From Clostridiales bacterium (lineage in GTDB: Bacteria > Bacillota > Clostridia > Lachnospirales > WQUN01), in the NCBI GenBank assembly GCA_031269465.1, contig JAISZB010000031.1:1-45596 (forward strand): 45,596 nucleotides of DNA, read 5' to 3'. Positions within the stretch are counted from its first letter, which is position 1; every line of letters begins with the position of its first letter. A model generated the notes under the pieces. That model made no database searches, was not told where the DNA came from, and saw only the letters and a list, made by a program, of their open reading frames with translations. Shown in pieces: positions 17,145 to 26,181 of this stretch. Both the position numbers and the translations under genes were made by a program.

Positions 17145-17588
17145 CTAAGCCTGGAATCCTCTTGACAGGTCGCCCAGCGCGATCTCATCCAAGCGTCCAT
17201 TTGTATAAGTCAGCCCAAGAAAAATGCGATCGACGCTCTTAGGACGCTCTACATTTTCTATGGATTTCCATGAATCCAGAAGCTTCCTGAGCGTGGACGC
17301 GGCTTCTTCAACTGCACATGCGTCGTCCTTCAAAGCGCCGAGGCAAATGAGTTTATTTACGTATTCATATATGTCGTACAAATCATGGGCGATCCGGTAT
17401 TCAAAATCGAGAACGCAAATAAGCTCCCCCACGGCTCTTCGAGCTTTTTCAAGAGACAAGGCCCAGGCTCCTTCAGTTTCGCTGGCTTCTTCAATGAAGA
17501 AAAGGGCAAGTTCCAGTGTGATAATGACAAGCTGAGTGGAGCTTGCGGATTTTATCCTCTTTTTCCAGCTTTCATAAGCTCTTTTCAT
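17145..17588 (-). CDS. fliS: Flagellin export chaperone FliS with C-terminal extension
   Basis: 147 residues. Residues about 1-110 fit the four-helix FliS fold that binds the flagellin C-terminus in the cytoplasm and keeps it from polymerising before export: SSTQLVIITLELALFFIEEA, a mid-protein ICVLDFEYRIAHDLYDIYEYV and LRKLLDSWKSI. A further 35 residues, ending LTYTNGRLDEIALGDLSRGFQA, form a short tail of a kind I associate with some clostridial FliS proteins. It starts 52 bp after the flagellin stop, so the two are probably one transcript. This is the only chaperone gene in the block. Confidence 0.83.
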   Translation of the reverse strand: MKRAYESWKKRIKSASSTQLVIITLELALFFIEEASETEGAWALSLEKARRAVGELICVLDFEYRIAHDLYDIYEYVNKLICLGALKDDACAVEEAASTLRKLLDSWKSIENVERPKSVDRIFLGLTYTNGRLDEIALGDLSRGFQA

Positions 17589-17640
17589 ATTATGGATTCA
17601 CCTTTGGCTTGCTGTTGCCAAGCCTCGAGCCGCCAGGCTC

Positions 17641-19218
17641 TCATTGCAAGAGGGAGAGAATCTGCTGCGGCCTCTGATTGGCTTGGGCCAGAATTGCTAT
17701 TCCTGCCTGATATCTGACATTCAGCTGAGTATATGCTGTCATTGAGGCCGCCATGTCTGTGTCTTCCAAGCGGCTTCTGGATCTTTCGGTATTTTCTGCG
17801 GTGAAGTCCAGGTTTTTGACTGTTTGGTTAAGGCGGTTCTCGTACGCGCCGAGGCTTGAGCGTACAGCCAGAACATCGGCCAAAGCCCGATCCAAAATCC
17901 CAATGGCCTTGGACGCCCCTTCTTGAGACATGAAATCCATCATCATGACCGTCTTTCCTCCCCTGAATTCGGTGAGTCCAAGCGTTTCTGAGTTTACTTT
18001 GGGGATGTTCAGAGGCATGTGCTGGTTGTAATTGGGGCCGACCTGAAGGTAGAGCCGCCCGTAGCCTTGCAGTGTAAGCTTCATGGGAAGCGCTGAGTCG
18101 ATGGGCGTGCCTTCTTGTATAGTTGGAGGATTGCCGCCTGCTATTTTCATGTCGTCATAAACGAAATCCTCGTTGGGATCCCCGTTGCCCTTGGGGAAAA
18201 AGAAGGTCTTGAGGCTAAGCCTTATCGCCTGGGAGCCTGACGCGCTTATTCTTATATCGTTGCCGTTGATTAAGATGCCCATCGAGCTGTTGAAGCTTTC
18301 ATTCGGAGTCGAGCCGTCAGGCATTAAATAGGAGACATTGGATAAAATCGCGTCCTCGCCGTATGTCTTTGACGCCGTGCTCGCCCCTGTCTGCGAAACT
18401 ATCTGCACATCAAGCGACTCTCCTTTTCCAGCGCGCTTACCGGCGATGTAGAGGGCGCTGTAGTCATAGTCAAGCCCTGACGCTCCAAGCTGCGCCTTGT
18501 ACTTAATCTCTACGTTGGCGTAATTGGCGGCCTCCGCCAATTTTCCCCTGATGGCCGCAGCGTCGTCATCCGGGGATATCTGCACTGAAGCTCCGTTTAT
18601 TCTCACGCTAGATTCAAAGCCTTCCAGATCCGCTATTTTGATCTCAGCTTCAGGGGGACGCCCCGCCTTCTCCACAGTGTAGTTTAAAACGCCTGGAGGA
18701 ACGCTAGATGAAGTAAACAGTACAGACGATATGTCGTCCTCCAAGGCTAAAACTCCTCCCTGTGGATCCGCTTGCTCGCTTAATTCCGCAACTGCTGACG
18801 CTTCTCCGTTAAGCACTTTTATTTTGTTGAATTCAGTTTTCATGGCGTTGGCAGTGATCTCTTCCACGATCTCCTCAACCTCAGCCTGTATCTTAGACTG
18901 ATCTTCCGGGGTCAGAACTCCGTTGGCCGCTTGCAGCGCGAGTTCCCTCATTCGATGAATCATATTGACGACTCCGTCCAAGGCCCCGTCTGCAGTCTGA
19001 AGCAGGGAGACGCCGTCCATGGAATTTTGTGAGGCTCTTGCCAGTCCGATTGACTGGAGGCCCAGCTTATTGGCAATAGCAAGGCCGGCAGCGTCGTTTT
19101 TGGCGCTGTTAATCTTTTTTCCAGTTGACAGCTTCAACATTTCAGCGGAGAGCTGCCTATCCGTGCCTTTCAAGGTCAGCGCCGCCCTCAGCGCCGGTAT
19201 GTTTGCTCCTATTCTCAT
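17641..19218 (-). CDS. Flagellin
   Basis: About 525 residues from MRIGANIPALRAAL. The N-terminal D0/D1 helices (about 1-150) have LSTGKKINSAKNDAAGLAIANKL and QTADGALDGVVNMIHRMRELALQAANG. The variable surface region spans about 165-410. The C-terminal D1/D0 has ENRLNQTVKNLDFTAENTERS, DTDMAASMTAYTQLNV and ends AQANQRPQQILSLLQ. It polymerises outside the cell as the filament and is longer than the 270-400 residues common in Clostridia because of the middle. GAGGAAGGTG precedes this ATG; an in-frame start ten codons earlier lacks a site. The extreme N-terminus has IPALRAA rather than the usual NxxALNA. Confidence 0.93.
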   Translation of the reverse strand: MRIGANIPALRAALTLKGTDRQLSAEMLKLSTGKKINSAKNDAAGLAIANKLGLQSIGLARASQNSMDGVSLLQTADGALDGVVNMIHRMRELALQAANGVLTPEDQSKIQAEVEEIVEEITANAMKTEFNKIKVLNGEASAVAELSEQADPQGGVLALEDDISSVLFTSSSVPPGVLNYTVEKAGRPPEAEIKIADLEGFESSVRINGASVQISPDDDAAAIRGKLAEAANYANVEIKYKAQLGASGLDYDYSALYIAGKRAGKGESLDVQIVSQTGASTASKTYGEDAILSNVSYLMPDGSTPNESFNSSMGILINGNDIRISASGSQAIRLSLKTFFFPKGNGDPNEDFVYDDMKIAGGNPPTIQEGTPIDSALPMKLTLQGYGRLYLQVGPNYNQHMPLNIPKVNSETLGLTEFRGGKTVMMMDFMSQEGASKAIGILDRALADVLAVRSSLGAYENRLNQTVKNLDFTAENTERSRSRLEDTDMAASMTAYTQLNVRYQAGIAILAQANQRPQQILSLLQ

Positions 19219-19312
19219 TTCTTGCACCTTCCTCGATTTCCTTGGCATAAGCCTCGTCGGACTTGTCTATGAATAAGACAAGGGCTGATGCCAGCCTGTG
19301 GATGTAGCTCAT
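19157..19312 (-). CDS. Small ORF overlapping the flagellin start
   Basis: A 51-codon ORF beginning MSYIHRLASALVLFIDKSD, with the strong site GAGGTG five bases before its ATG. It overlaps the first 62 bases of flagellin in another frame. The first 32 residues look protein-like (hydrophobic start, then acidic AYAKEIEEG). It could be a translated leader coupled to flagellin, or the stump of an upstream gene. No homologue was recognised. Confidence 0.35.
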   Translation of the reverse strand: MSYIHRLASALVLFIDKSDEAYAKEIEEGARNENRSKHTGAEGGADLERHG

Positions 19313-19531
19313 GGAACACCTCGCTTTGCGCTGGCGCGCCAGCTTTTAGTGGCAGTGGCATAATTGCGATTTGCAGCCAATGCGCCTATTTTAGCCCGAT
19401 TATCCGTTTAGTCGGATTCTCAGCCAACGTATCGAATGGGGGTCGGATCGTCCGCTTTCAAGGTGTGAAATGCCGATATCAATCGCGCTAATTGTATAAT
19501 CCGCCCGCAAATTCTGAGCCTTTGAGCTAGC

Positions 19532-19659
19532 TATAATGCTTTTCATATAAAATTACCATTTTTGGAGCTTGATTTTACTGCGAATGCAAAATGCCGGTAT
19601 CAATCGCGCCATTCAATGGACAGTCAACAAATAAGGAACATTTGATGAAAAGCGGTATA
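19532..19659 (+). repeat. PAL repeat, copy 8 (forward core)
   Basis: 128 bp, TATAATGCTTTTCATATAAA to GAAAAGCGGTATA. The core reads GCCGGTATC. It lies between the flagellin start and the 3' end of the FliK-like gene. The remaining 19313-19531 shows an isolated core-like GAAATGCCGATATCAATCGC at 19468 and no further gene. Confidence 0.92.
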
Positions 19660-19717
19660 GATCCTCATAGTCATTGAATAGTCAAGCTAATAGGAGCTTT
19701 CATGCGCCTCAATAAGC

Positions 19718-22700
19718 CTAAAGAACTGATTTTTCAATATCTTCAGAGATCAGATTTCTAGGCGCTTCAATGCCGAATGCTATGTCGCCGTAATGGACGC
19801 CCTTGAAACTGAGCGCGGCTTTAAGCTGCTCCTGGCGTCTTTTAAGGAAAGAGCAGGCAGCCGCGCTTGGCGCGTTTATCTCGATTTCAGTCTCCCCTGA
19901 TTCATCAGGCCCTGCGTATATCTGTATGCGTCCGAGGGCTCCGGTTGTAAGCGAGAAGAAAATTCTGGCTTCATCTTCCTGCGCTTGATCGTTTAAGATG
20001 TAAAGGTTGAAGCTGGTTGTCGCGTCGTGAAGCTTCAAAGGCAGCTGGAAGCTGGCGGGCTTCGCCCTTCTTACTATCCTGCCAGTTTGTATGGCCTTTT
20101 GCGCCTTTATTATCTTATCCAGCTCAGAAGGAGAAGCGGATTGCCTCATCAGCTCAAGACGGCTGTCCAAGCTGTCAAGAATTTCTTCCGGAGTTGCCTC
20201 TGCGAGCCCATCCAGCCTGGAACTCAGCAATTCCTTGATTATTTCGCCCGTTTCCGGAATTTGACTTTCAAGGTCATTGAGCGCGTCTCCCAGTAAATTC
20301 GCATTCTTGGTCAGGCTTTTTACCAGCAGGATGTTTTTGGCGATAAGCGGCAGGGCGTTTTTCTGCATCCAGGCTACTATTGAAGGGGAAACGCACGACA
20401 GTTCGTTTAGAATCTGCAAAGCGCGGTTTTCCTCAACTTGCGAGGCTTTGTACGGCACCAGGGCGTTTGCGTCCTCCAGCGGCAAGGAGAAGACGTCATG
20501 ATTTCTTGCGACTTCTTCAGGGATGCCTTCGAGTTTTCCGAGCAAGGATTTTATGATCTCTTCTGTGTATGCGCTGTCTATATCGAATTCAGCCTCATAT
20601 CGCTGGGCAGCTCCTCGAATTATCAAATTTCTGATGCTGTTTTCAGCTGAAACCGGAACTTTGCCTGCCTCATCGGAAACTTTGAAATCAGCTCCCTTTT
20701 GTGAAGTGAAATTCTTCGCAATGTCGAAGAGGCTGCCAAGGGTCTCGCCAGCCCCGGCCTTTAGCGCCGCGCCAAGCGCCGCACCGCTGCTTGAGATGAC
20801 GCTGAGCATTCTGTATACGGCTATGACGCCTTTGCGGGTTTCAGGATCTAATTCCTCATTTCTGTCCATTTGTATGATATGTTCCGCGATTTTCCCCTTC
20901 AGGCCGTCTGTGAATTCGACTTCGTACTTGTCGATAAAGTCAAGCAAGTCGTCAATCTTGGCTTTTAAGGGATTGATGCCGTTATTGAGCATTGACGCCG
21001 CGACTTTAGGGTGAAGGGAGCCTATGAGCCTCTGCAGGCGCGCATCCAGGTATTTGACCTTTTTTAGATTTTCAGCGGTTATATCAATCTTAGCCTTGGA
21101 TAGCATAGCTGCGGCGCGAACGTTCTCATTTGAGGAGGGGACGCCCAACCTGTTCAAAATATTTCCAAGCGCTTCACCCGCGTTTTTTATTGAGTCTCCA
21201 TAAGCGGGGTTTAAGGTTGCCGCATTTAGCTCATAGACGCTTGAAGCCTTGGATGCGTAGAGGCTTGCCACTGCGCTTTTAAGCGTCGCCGGCTTCCCTC
21301 TTTGGAGATGATCCCTGTAGAAGCTGGGAGGCATGGCCTTTTTGCTTGAAAGGCGCTTGAGCTCCAATTCAAGTTCATCCAGCGCCTCGACGTTTTCTTC
21401 GGTATCCGGAGCGCCTGAGGCTGAAAGCCCAAGGCTGAGCCTTTTTCTATCTTCGGTTTTGAGCGTTTCCAAGGCCTTGCCCAAGAGAAGATCGTGAATG
21501 CTGACATTTTTCCCTATCAGCCTCGCCGCTGCTTCATGCGTCATTCTAAGCTGTATTTCCTTAAGCTGCGCATCCGCCTTCAGCGCTTCTTGGGAAGGGC
21601 GCACTGGAGATTTTAAGGGAGTTGAACTCGCAGACGCCAGATTGGACAATGTTACGGGAGTGCGGTTCTGAAGAAGCTCTTCTATATGCTCCGCACGCAT
21701 TTTTGGAAGCGCTTTTTCCATTTCTTCGTACATTGATGGATCGCCCGAAGATTTTAGCGGCAGAGCCATAAGATCTATATCGCCCAGTTTTCGGCCGGCG
21801 GCCATGTTTTCGGCAGCTTTGCCCAACACAGCCTGCAAGTCTATATTTCCTGGCATACTGCTGAGAAATTTGATTTTTTCTATGTTGTCTCCTGTTACAG
21901 GAATATTGTTTCCGATGAGAAACAATCCGATGCTTTTGTTTTCGTCAGTCACGGATATTTCTTGGGAAATAAAAAGGCTTGAGAGCACGGGAAGGAAATC
22001 ATCACAAGCGCTTGGCTTTTCTACAGAGCCTTTGAATCTGCTCATGTAGAGTTCTCTTAAAATTAAGGGCTTGCCTTCTCTCAGGGCTTCTACAGCCAGT
22101 TTTTTATCCGGCGTTTCCTTTGGAATAAGCTCAATGACCTGCATGAGGCTGTCTATGTTTTCTTTAGTTTGGGGCAAGCCTCTATTGAATAAGGCCTTGC
22201 GGACGGCGGAATCGTTTTGGGTATTTGCGGGAAGCGGCTCATAGGCCGCTTCCAAACGTTCCATGAGACGGGCAGTACTCTCAAGTTCAGCCTGCTCAAA
22301 GGAAAACCCTATTGAAAGAAGCTCTTTCACAGCGCTTCTGTTGCTTGCCTTGGCTATCGTTTCAATCCAGCTTTCAGCCTCTTTCATAGCCGAAACGCCG
22401 CTTCCCAGCTTAGAGGAGGGCGGAACCGGCTGGCTGAGGCCGCTTTTCATAATTGTCAGTACGGCTTGAGAGCTGAGCTTGGACTTATATGCTTTAGACA
22501 ATTTGTCTTCGATGAATATCTGCCTCAATACTATTCTGTCTGCGCCGCGATCGTCAACTTTAAAATGCAGAATATCCCCAATGTCACCTACTATGCTCGT
22601 TTTGTCGGTCTGCCAGATGAAGCCGTCCTCTGTGGATAGGGTAGCCTTACCCACAGAAATGTCCATTACTTGCGCTTTAAACGCCATATTCGGAAAGGGC

Positions 22701-22792
22701 GGGGGTGCCGGTGAATTTCTTTCATCAGAAAAAGGAGTCTTGTTGGCTCTCATTATCGTGCTGGGTTTATTGATTAAATCTTCAGGTTTCAT
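19718..22792 (-). CDS. Large FliK-like protein (DUF6240 type)
   Basis: 1024 residues from MKPEDLINK. The last 150 or so (LPLKLHDATTSFNLYILND, ARIFFSLTTGALGRIQIYAG) resemble the C-terminal domain of FliK hook-length proteins, which signal the export apparatus to switch substrate. The long middle is helical with at least five copies of a motif of the form GxPxTxENIxxxKxL (for example GLPQTKENIDSL, NIPVTGDNIEKIKFL, GVPSSNENVRAA, DITAENLKKVKYL, LPLIAKNILLVKSL). That pattern fits the DUF6240 family of flagellated Clostridia. It lies upstream of flagellin and fliS on the same strand. AAGGGA precedes the chosen ATG; a TTG five codons earlier is possible. Seventeen-base tandem repeats lie just upstream. 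Confidence 0.65.
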   Translation of the reverse strand: MKPEDLINKPSTIMRANKTPFSDERNSPAPPPFPNMAFKAQVMDISVGKATLSTEDGFIWQTDKTSIVGDIGDILHFKVDDRGADRIVLRQIFIEDKLSKAYKSKLSSQAVLTIMKSGLSQPVPPSSKLGSGVSAMKEAESWIETIAKASNRSAVKELLSIGFSFEQAELESTARLMERLEAAYEPLPANTQNDSAVRKALFNRGLPQTKENIDSLMQVIELIPKETPDKKLAVEALREGKPLILRELYMSRFKGSVEKPSACDDFLPVLSSLFISQEISVTDENKSIGLFLIGNNIPVTGDNIEKIKFLSSMPGNIDLQAVLGKAAENMAAGRKLGDIDLMALPLKSSGDPSMYEEMEKALPKMRAEHIEELLQNRTPVTLSNLASASSTPLKSPVRPSQEALKADAQLKEIQLRMTHEAAARLIGKNVSIHDLLLGKALETLKTEDRKRLSLGLSASGAPDTEENVEALDELELELKRLSSKKAMPPSFYRDHLQRGKPATLKSAVASLYASKASSVYELNAATLNPAYGDSIKNAGEALGNILNRLGVPSSNENVRAAAMLSKAKIDITAENLKKVKYLDARLQRLIGSLHPKVAASMLNNGINPLKAKIDDLLDFIDKYEVEFTDGLKGKIAEHIIQMDRNEELDPETRKGVIAVYRMLSVISSSGAALGAALKAGAGETLGSLFDIAKNFTSQKGADFKVSDEAGKVPVSAENSIRNLIIRGAAQRYEAEFDIDSAYTEEIIKSLLGKLEGIPEEVARNHDVFSLPLEDANALVPYKASQVEENRALQILNELSCVSPSIVAWMQKNALPLIAKNILLVKSLTKNANLLGDALNDLESQIPETGEIIKELLSSRLDGLAEATPEEILDSLDSRLELMRQSASPSELDKIIKAQKAIQTGRIVRRAKPASFQLPLKLHDATTSFNLYILNDQAQEDEARIFFSLTTGALGRIQIYAGPDESGETEIEINAPSAAACSFLKRRQEQLKAALSFKGVHYGDIAFGIEAPRNLISEDIEKSVL

Positions 22793-22844
22793 AGCGTTTC
22801 CCTTCAAAATTGCAGACGCCGTTTCTTAGAGCTTGTATCATTGC

Positions 22845-22946
22845 CTAAAAGGTTTTAGGAATAAAAAGGTTTTAGGACTAAAAAGGTTTTAGGAATAAAA
22901 AGGCTTTAGGAATAAAAAGGCTTTAGGACTTAAAAATTTTAGTACT
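22845..22946. repeat. 17-bp tandem repeats upstream of the FliK-like gene
   Basis: Four exact 17-bp periods (AAAAAGGTTTTAGGAAT with C/T and A/C variants) at 22863, 22880, 22897 and 22914, plus flanking degenerate units before and after. They lie 50-150 bp ahead of the start, in the expected promoter or leader. The unit is about 1.6 DNA helical turns. Confidence 0.9.
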
Positions 22947-23129
22947 AACAAGGTTTTAAATAGGTTTCTAGGACTAAAAAATCCAAATAGATTCTGTTAT
23001 GAACTTTATTTTTTACTTTACCCAATCCATTATGCATCATGCTATCATCCAGAAACTGTTATAATACTGATTAGCATGTGAAAAATTTATTCTAAAGCTT
23101 GCCTGCACTTATACTGCTTTTCATACAAA

Positions 23130-24269
23130 CCCCTATGACGCTGCGCTTCACCACTAAGGATGAAAACATTGTTTTATTTCCACTAAAATCGGCAAAAATA
23201 TGGGAAGCAGGACGGGTTCATCAATTTTTTCCGGTGCAGCCAGCGCGTATAAACACAGCCAAATGGCCCGAGACCGCCGCCAACCGTCCATCGCGTTCTT
23301 CTTGCGCGATGGCTTGAGCGGTGAATTTCAACAAATTTCTTGGGACATATTCCTTCTGGTTTTATATTTTCAGGAGGCTGCTTTTATGGAAGGCGTATTG
23401 GATGCCGGCTGCGGACTGGACGCCCGCAAGGAGACGATCGCGGCCTCCACCAAGGATTGCGAAAAATCAAAAAAATCCGCTGAATGTCGAGGTCAAGGCC
23501 TTCAAGGCCCCGCCCGGCGATCTTCAGCGTCTGATCGAGGATCACGGATGCCGCGGCGCCGCCATGGAGGGCGCCGGCGCTTATTGGCGCCCCGCCTGCG
23601 GCGTCCTGGAAGGGGCGTTCGGCGGAGGCGCCGGCGTTATTGCCGCAAATGCGCGAGATATGCGCAGCGCCCGCGGAAAAAAGAGCGGCGGTGAGGATGC
23701 CCTGCGGATACCGCCGCCGCCTGCAGGGGCTCTTAAAGGCAGCTTCACGCCCGAGGCGTCCGCGCGGGATTTGCGGGATCCCGCAAGGCGGCGCAAGCAT
23801 ATCGCGCAAGATGTTTGCGCCAAAACGAACCGGCTGGAAAGGCCCCTCCAGCGCAAAGGCCTCAAGCTTCCGGCATTTTCGGCGGACGCGGCTGGGGCGT
23901 CCGGCCGGAATTCGCCGGGAGCCCTCCGCGGAAAAGGGGGAATATCGCCTGGAGGCATCCGCGGCGGCTTAAAAAAAAGATGCGCTGAGCCCGGCAAGGG
24001 AAAGCTTTTCGCTGAAGCGGGCAGGCTGGGCTGTACTCCGCCTCCAGCTAGCAATCTTGCCCAGCGGCATGCTTCCTGCAATTTTCGGCATCCCCCCATC
24101 CCGAGGCGGCTGCTTGGACATGCAGCTTCTTGCGCGAAAGCCATAGCGGCGGATGGTTTATTAAGCGCGCGCTTTTTTGCTATTGCTAAATATTCGATTT
24201 TCTCAAATTTACATAGCTAAAACCTCGACTTTGCCCAAACGGCGCCGCCTTAAGTGGTTTCGTACTAAA
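23130..24269 (+). mobile_element. Degenerate IS110-family insertion element
   Basis: 1140 bp between PAL halves, left end CCCCTATGACGCTGCGCTTC, right end TTTCGTACTAAA, without inverted repeats or a clear target duplication, as usual for IS110. The 256-bp left non-coding end before the transposase includes an 8-bp hairpin (CCATCGCG/CGCGATGG, near 23288-23312). In active IS110 elements this region encodes the bridge RNA. The element is more GC-rich than its surroundings. Confidence 0.75.
23386..24220 (+). pseudogene. Broken IS110-family transposase
   Basis: The start VLDAGCGLDARKETIAAS matches the DEDD (RuvC-like) N-terminus of IS110 recombinases. A frameshift after about 25 codons moves the rest into another frame, where AMEGAGAYWRPACGVLEGAF, VIAANARDMRSARGKKS, GSFTPEASARDLRDPARRRKH and NRLERPLQRKGLKL follow in family order. 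The acidic DVKDA motif is damaged (GGEDALRI) and the C-terminal serine-bearing domain is missing. It cannot be active. AGGAGG precedes the original start. Confidence 0.85.
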
Positions 24270-24534
24270 CTGCCTTTTTTAGCTTGATTATACAGCGAGT
24301 GCGAAATGCCGATATCAATCGCGACCCTAAATGGACAGTCAACAAAAAAAGGAACATTTGATGAAAAGCGTTATAAGAAATCAAGCTTTAAAATATATTC
24401 AGTTGACTGCAAATCTGAATAGCTTTAATTGCATCTGACAGTTGCAGCGCATGTACGAGAATATCGACTTTATATCAGATTTTAATCAGCATGGAGTCCT
24501 ATTTTTCAAGAACTCTACAGGCAGAAAGAGTGGG

Positions 24535-25383
24535 ATGAATTTGAGACAGATTAAGGCGGAGGCGATTGCCAAGGAAATAGCGCGCCTGTCCATAGAAGCC
24601 AATACGGCGCTGGGATGGGATGTGAGAGAGGCTATAGCCTGTTTCAAGGAAAAGGAGAAATCAGAAACGCCTAGAAGCATCTTGGGCATGATTCTGGAAA
24701 ACGCAGATTTGGCATATGAGAAAAAACTGCCGATCTGCCAAGACACCGGAATGGCTGTCGTCTTTGTTTATTTGGGGCAGGAGGTTTGCATAACCGGAGG
24801 ATCGATTGAAGAAGCGATATTTTCAGGCGTGCGGGAGGGATATTCAAAGGGCTATCTCAGAAAGTCAGTAGTAAGGGATCCAATAGACCGAGTGAATACG
24901 AATGACAATGCGCCGGCGGTTATCCACTACTTCATTGTGCCGGGGGATGAACTTAGGATTATAGTCGCGCCTAAGGGCTTTGGCAGCGAGAATATGAGCG
25001 CGGTAAAGATGCTCAAGCCGTCTGATGGCATAGAAGGGGTGAAGGACTTCATAGTGGAGACTGTAAAGCTGGCGGATGCGAATCCATGTCCGCCGATAAT
25101 AGCGGGCGTTGGAGTCGGCGGTACAATGGAGAAGGCGGCGATTATGAGCAAAACCGCCCTTCTTAGGAGGATTGGCGAGAGAAATCCTGACAAGATGTGG
25201 GCTGAGGTTGAGGAGGAGCTTCTTGGCAGAATAAACAGCTTGGGAATAGGACCTGCCGGGCTTGGAGGATTGGCTACGGCGTTGGCTGTACACATTGAGG
25301 CGTTTGCCACTCATATAGCGGGGCTTCCTGTTGCAGTAAATATTGGGTGCCATGCTACAAGGCATTCGGAGGTGACACTTTAA
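24535..25383 (+). CDS. fumA: Class I fumarate hydratase, alpha subunit
   Basis: 282 residues, the N-terminal half of the oxygen-sensitive iron-sulfur fumarase (or L-tartrate dehydratase) found as two subunits in anaerobes. It interconverts malate and fumarate. The three [4Fe-4S] Cys ligands are visible at C68 (CQDTGM), C185 (NPCPP) and C272 (GCHATRH). GVGVGGTMEKAA and GIGPAGLGG are family signatures. The start MNLRQIKAEAI gives normal length; an ATG 31 codons upstream would add an atypical tail. It is coupled to the beta subunit by TAATG. Tartrate dehydratase is the main alternative. Confidence 0.9.
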   Translation: MNLRQIKAEAIAKEIARLSIEANTALGWDVREAIACFKEKEKSETPRSILGMILENADLAYEKKLPICQDTGMAVVFVYLGQEVCITGGSIEEAIFSGVREGYSKGYLRKSVVRDPIDRVNTNDNAPAVIHYFIVPGDELRIIVAPKGFGSENMSAVKMLKPSDGIEGVKDFIVETVKLADANPCPPIIAGVGVGGTMEKAAIMSKTALLRRIGERNPDKMWAEVEEELLGRINSLGIGPAGLGGLATALAVHIEAFATHIAGLPVAVNIGCHATRHSEVTL

Positions 25384-25946
25384 TGCATAAAGTTGCGAAA
25401 AGCCTTAAATTGCCTCTTGACTCTGAAGAAATAAGAACTCTTCGAGCAGGAGATATGGTAAGCCTTACCGGATCTGTTTTAACAGCCAGAGATGCCGCGC
25501 ATAAGAAGCTAGTTGAGCTTATTGAGTCAAAAGGGGCCCTGCCGTTTCAACTGGAAGGCCAAGCGGTCTTCTACGCTGGGCCTTGTCCGGCGCCTCCTGG
25601 ATTTGAGGTCGGATCCATCGGACCGACGACAAGCGCCAGAATGGATGCGTACTCGCCTTTTTTAATGCGGCATGGGATTAAGGTAATGATAGGAAAAGGC
25701 CCAAGAAGCAGGGAGGTAAAAGAGGCAATTGCGGAGTTTGGCGGTTTGTACTTAATAGCTGTAGGCGGGATAGCGGCTTTGATGAGCAGGCGGGTAAAAA
25801 AATCGGAGGTTTTGGCGTTTCAGGAGCTTGGCGCGGAAGCGGTCAGGTGGCTTGAGATTGAGAGCATGCCGCTGGTTGTAGGAGTGGATTCATATGGGAG
25901 GGATGTTTATGAGATGAGAGGAGGGGGATGGGGCGAAGGAGGCTGA
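25383..25946 (+). CDS. fumB: Class I fumarate hydratase, beta subunit
   Basis: 187 residues, the C-terminal domain partner of the fumarase alpha subunit. GDMVSLTGSVLTARDAAHKKL, FYAGPCPAPPGFEVGSIGPTTSARMD, MIGKGPRS and VGGIAALMS are typical of the swivelling domain that shapes the active site. Its ATG shares one base with the alpha stop, so translation is coupled and the pair should be made in equal amounts. The C-terminus is glycine-rich. Confidence 0.9.
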   Translation: MHKVAKSLKLPLDSEEIRTLRAGDMVSLTGSVLTARDAAHKKLVELIESKGALPFQLEGQAVFYAGPCPAPPGFEVGSIGPTTSARMDAYSPFLMRHGIKVMIGKGPRSREVKEAIAEFGGLYLIAVGGIAALMSRRVKKSEVLAFQELGAEAVRWLEIESMPLVVGVDSYGRDVYEMRGGGWGEGG

Positions 25947-26035
25947 AATTAATATGCTGGCAGCCTTCTCTCGAGCGCCTGAATATTCGAGACCTGCCGA
26001 GAAAATATCTTCAAAGGATTGACGTGAAAGGGCCT

Positions 26036-26132
26036 AAAAGCGGAAAATGAATATGATGCCGGGCGTGCGCGCCTGTCTGAGAATCGGCGGGTTTGAGCCT
26101 GCGTCAATTGATCTTATTCATTTTCCGCTTTT
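26036..26132. terminator. 18-bp perfect inverted repeat between convergent genes
   Basis: AAAAGCGGAAAATGAATA (26036-26053) and its exact complement (26115-26132) flank 61 bp. The stem ends in CGCTTTT on either strand, and it separates the fumarase operon from the convergent gene at 26182, so a bidirectional terminator is likely. The long spacer is unusual, and a small palindromic insertion is the alternative. Confidence 0.5.
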
Positions 26133-26181
26133 CTATGATCGTGGAAGCGCCAAAAACGGTAGACGGCGCGGCGTCATGCAT

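Larger units (their letters stand above)
23110..24375 (+). repeat. PAL repeat, copy 9, interrupted by an IS110-family element
   Basis: The outer left arm (23110-23129, TATACTGCTTTTCATACAAA) is separated from the rest of the copy (24270-24375, CTGCCTTTTTT to GAAAAGCGTTATA) by the 1.14-kb insertion. The core is forward. The left arm has lost three bases of the GGAGCTTG box. Confidence 0.88.

Noticed and set aside
23384..24144. Long minus-strand ORFs opposite the IS110 remnant
   Set aside because: Low-complexity Ala/Pro/Arg-rich shadows of a GC-rich pseudogene.
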